From Nocardiopsis flavescens (lineage in GTDB: Bacteria; Actinomycetota; Actinomycetes; Streptosporangiales; Streptosporangiaceae), in assembly GCF_900141985.1 (NCBI RefSeq), contig NZ_FQZK01000007.1, forward strand, positions 186,001-250,000: a DNA stretch of 64,000 nucleotides, given 5' to 3'. The position numbers and the translations under genes are program-made. The number at the start of each line of letters is the position of its first letter. Positions within the stretch are counted from its first letter, which is position 1. The notes below the pieces were generated by a model. It saw only the letters and a program-made list of their open reading frames with translations, had not been told where the DNA came from and did not search any database. Positions 63,269 to 64,000 of the stretch are shown in pieces.

Positions 63269-64000
63269 TCACTCCTCCACGGAGGCGTTGTACTCCTCGA
63301 TGGGGGTGTTCAGCCGTTCGGCGGCGGCGGCCATGGCCTCCTCCGCCGGGGTGTCGCTGGTGAGGGCGGTCTCCCAGCCCTCCTCGGCGGTGGCGCGCGC
63401 CTCCGCCATGACGCCCATCATGCAGCCGGCGGTGTTCTCGTTGATCTCGGAGTCGGCGAGCTGGGCGGCCGCGACGGAGAACTGCGGGAACTCCTCGGCG
63501 CGCTCCTGCGCCTCCGGGCCGTCGTAGCCCTCGGTGTTCACGGAGAGGTAGCCGGTCCCGGCGTGCCAGGCGGACTGGGACTCGGGGGTGAGCAGGAACT
63601 GCACGAACTCCCAGGAGGCGCGGACCTCCTGCTCGCTGTGGCCCTCGCCGTTGATCCACAGGGAGGCGCCGCCGATGATCGAGCCGCCCGGGTCCCCCTC
63701 GGAGACGAGCGGGTAGTACCCGGCGCCCACCTCGAAGTCGGACTGCTCGATGAAGCCGCCCAGGGCGCCGGTGGACTCCAGGGTCATGGCGACGCGGCCC
63801 GAGTTGAACGCGGCCTGGGCCTCGTCGGTGTTGCGGCCGATCTGCAGGGCCAGCTCGTCGTCGATCATGCCCTGCCACCACTCGACCAGCTCGACGACCT
63901 TCGGGTCGTCGAAGAGCACCTCGGAGGCGCGGCCGCTGCGGCCGTTGGAGTTGTCGCAGTAGGGGGCTCCGGCGCGGGCCATGAACTGCTCGATGAACCA
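63269..64000 (-). CDS. ABC transporter extracellular sugar/glycerol-phosphate-type binding protein (5' end cut by window edge)
   Basis: 244 codons of the C-terminal half are visible. GAPYCDNSNGRSG, a WWQGMIDDELALQ segment, FNSGRVAMTLESTGALGGF, GGASLWINGEGHSEQEVRASWEFVQFL and YLSVNTEGYD match family 1 solute-binding proteins, closest in feel to UgpB/MalE relatives. Signal peptide and lipobox would lie outside the window. The permease genes would be expected further right or downstream; downstream of the stop is the Rieske gene in the other orientation, so they are not there. Confidence 0.88.
   Translation of the reverse strand, partial: WFIEQFMARAGAPYCDNSNGRSGRASEVLFDDPKVVELVEWWQGMIDDELALQIGRNTDEAQAAFNSGRVAMTLESTGALGGFIEQSDFEVGAGYYPLVSEGDPGGSIIGGASLWINGEGHSEQEVRASWEFVQFLLTPESQSAWHAGTGYLSVNTEGYDGPEAQERAEEFPQFSVAAAQLADSEINENTAGCMMGVMAEARATAEEGWETALTSDTPAEEAMAAAAERLNTPIEEYNASVEE

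Noticed and set aside
1..64000. CRISPR arrays, insertion sequences, transposases, integrases or prophage genes
   Set aside because: None could be found; the only repeats are the dprA-yifB spacer units and the duplicated tRNA-Glu.

Overview
The window is very GC-rich chromosomal DNA from an actinomycete. GTG starts are frequent, GGAGG-type ribosome binding sites precede most genes, and long spurious reading frames lie opposite nearly every real gene. Gene content and order (rpsP-khpA-rimM-trmD-rplS-lepB-DUF2469-yraN-yifB-dprA; ffh-amt-ftsY-smc; acyP-mutM-rnc-rpmF-yceD-coaD-rsmD-recG; rpmB-thiL-Lrp-DUF3515-ddl-gpsA-plsC-cofC-hup-leuDC-ndgR-gltX) match the conserved core of Streptomyces/Nocardiopsaceae-type genomes. 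I favour a Nocardiopsis-like organism; this is inference only.

Layout. 1-2706: an accessory patch with clearly lower GC in the 1.3-2.15 kb part. It carries the edge-truncated XRE regulator, an unrecognised 319-residue protein, and a DUF6932/nucleotidyltransferase-like protein overlapping it. It abuts dprA, which lacks its usual C-terminal part. 2863-10822: competence/housekeeping genes (dprA, yifB, yraN), signal peptidase I, and the ribosomal protein/tRNA-modification operon rpsP-khpA-rimM-trmD-rplS, all on the minus strand. 11002-26340: protein-targeting genes ffh and ftsY, ammonium transporter amt with a GlnR-like box, and smc. Between ftsY and smc sits a block holding a cobalamin-riboswitch-controlled BtuF/BtuC pair and a secreted subtilase. 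26791-36679: the acyP-mutM-rnc-rpmF-yceD-coaD run, rsmD in opposite orientation to its neighbours, recG, rpmB, a membrane-anchored CBM2-like protein and thiL.

36796-46680: stand-alone Lrp ligand-binding domain, DUF3515 lipoprotein, divergent DUF3105/DUF305 genes, then cytochrome bd oxidase with its ABC exporter (cydAB, cydDC) behind twin palindromes, and an EI24 membrane protein. 46740-54768 (mostly minus): ddl, a Cys/Met-metabolism PLP enzyme, gpsA, plsC, hup, leuDC; cofC is on the plus strand. 54847-64000: ndgR-type IclR regulator divergent from leuC, a hydrolase-SDR fusion, two identical tRNA-Glu and one tRNA-Gln downstream of gltX, a GDSL hydrolase, a fumarylacetoacetate hydrolase-family enzyme, DUF3152 metalloprotease-like protein, a Tat-type Rieske lipoprotein, and a truncated sugar-type ABC binding protein at the right edge.

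The best candidate for an undescribed system is the 1190-2706 pair: an overlapping two-gene unit of a nucleotidyltransferase-fold protein and an unknown partner, at the border of a truncated dprA. Other points of interest are the internally repeated dprA-yifB spacer, the B12 riboswitch over an ATPase-less transporter, and the cyd operator-like palindromes.
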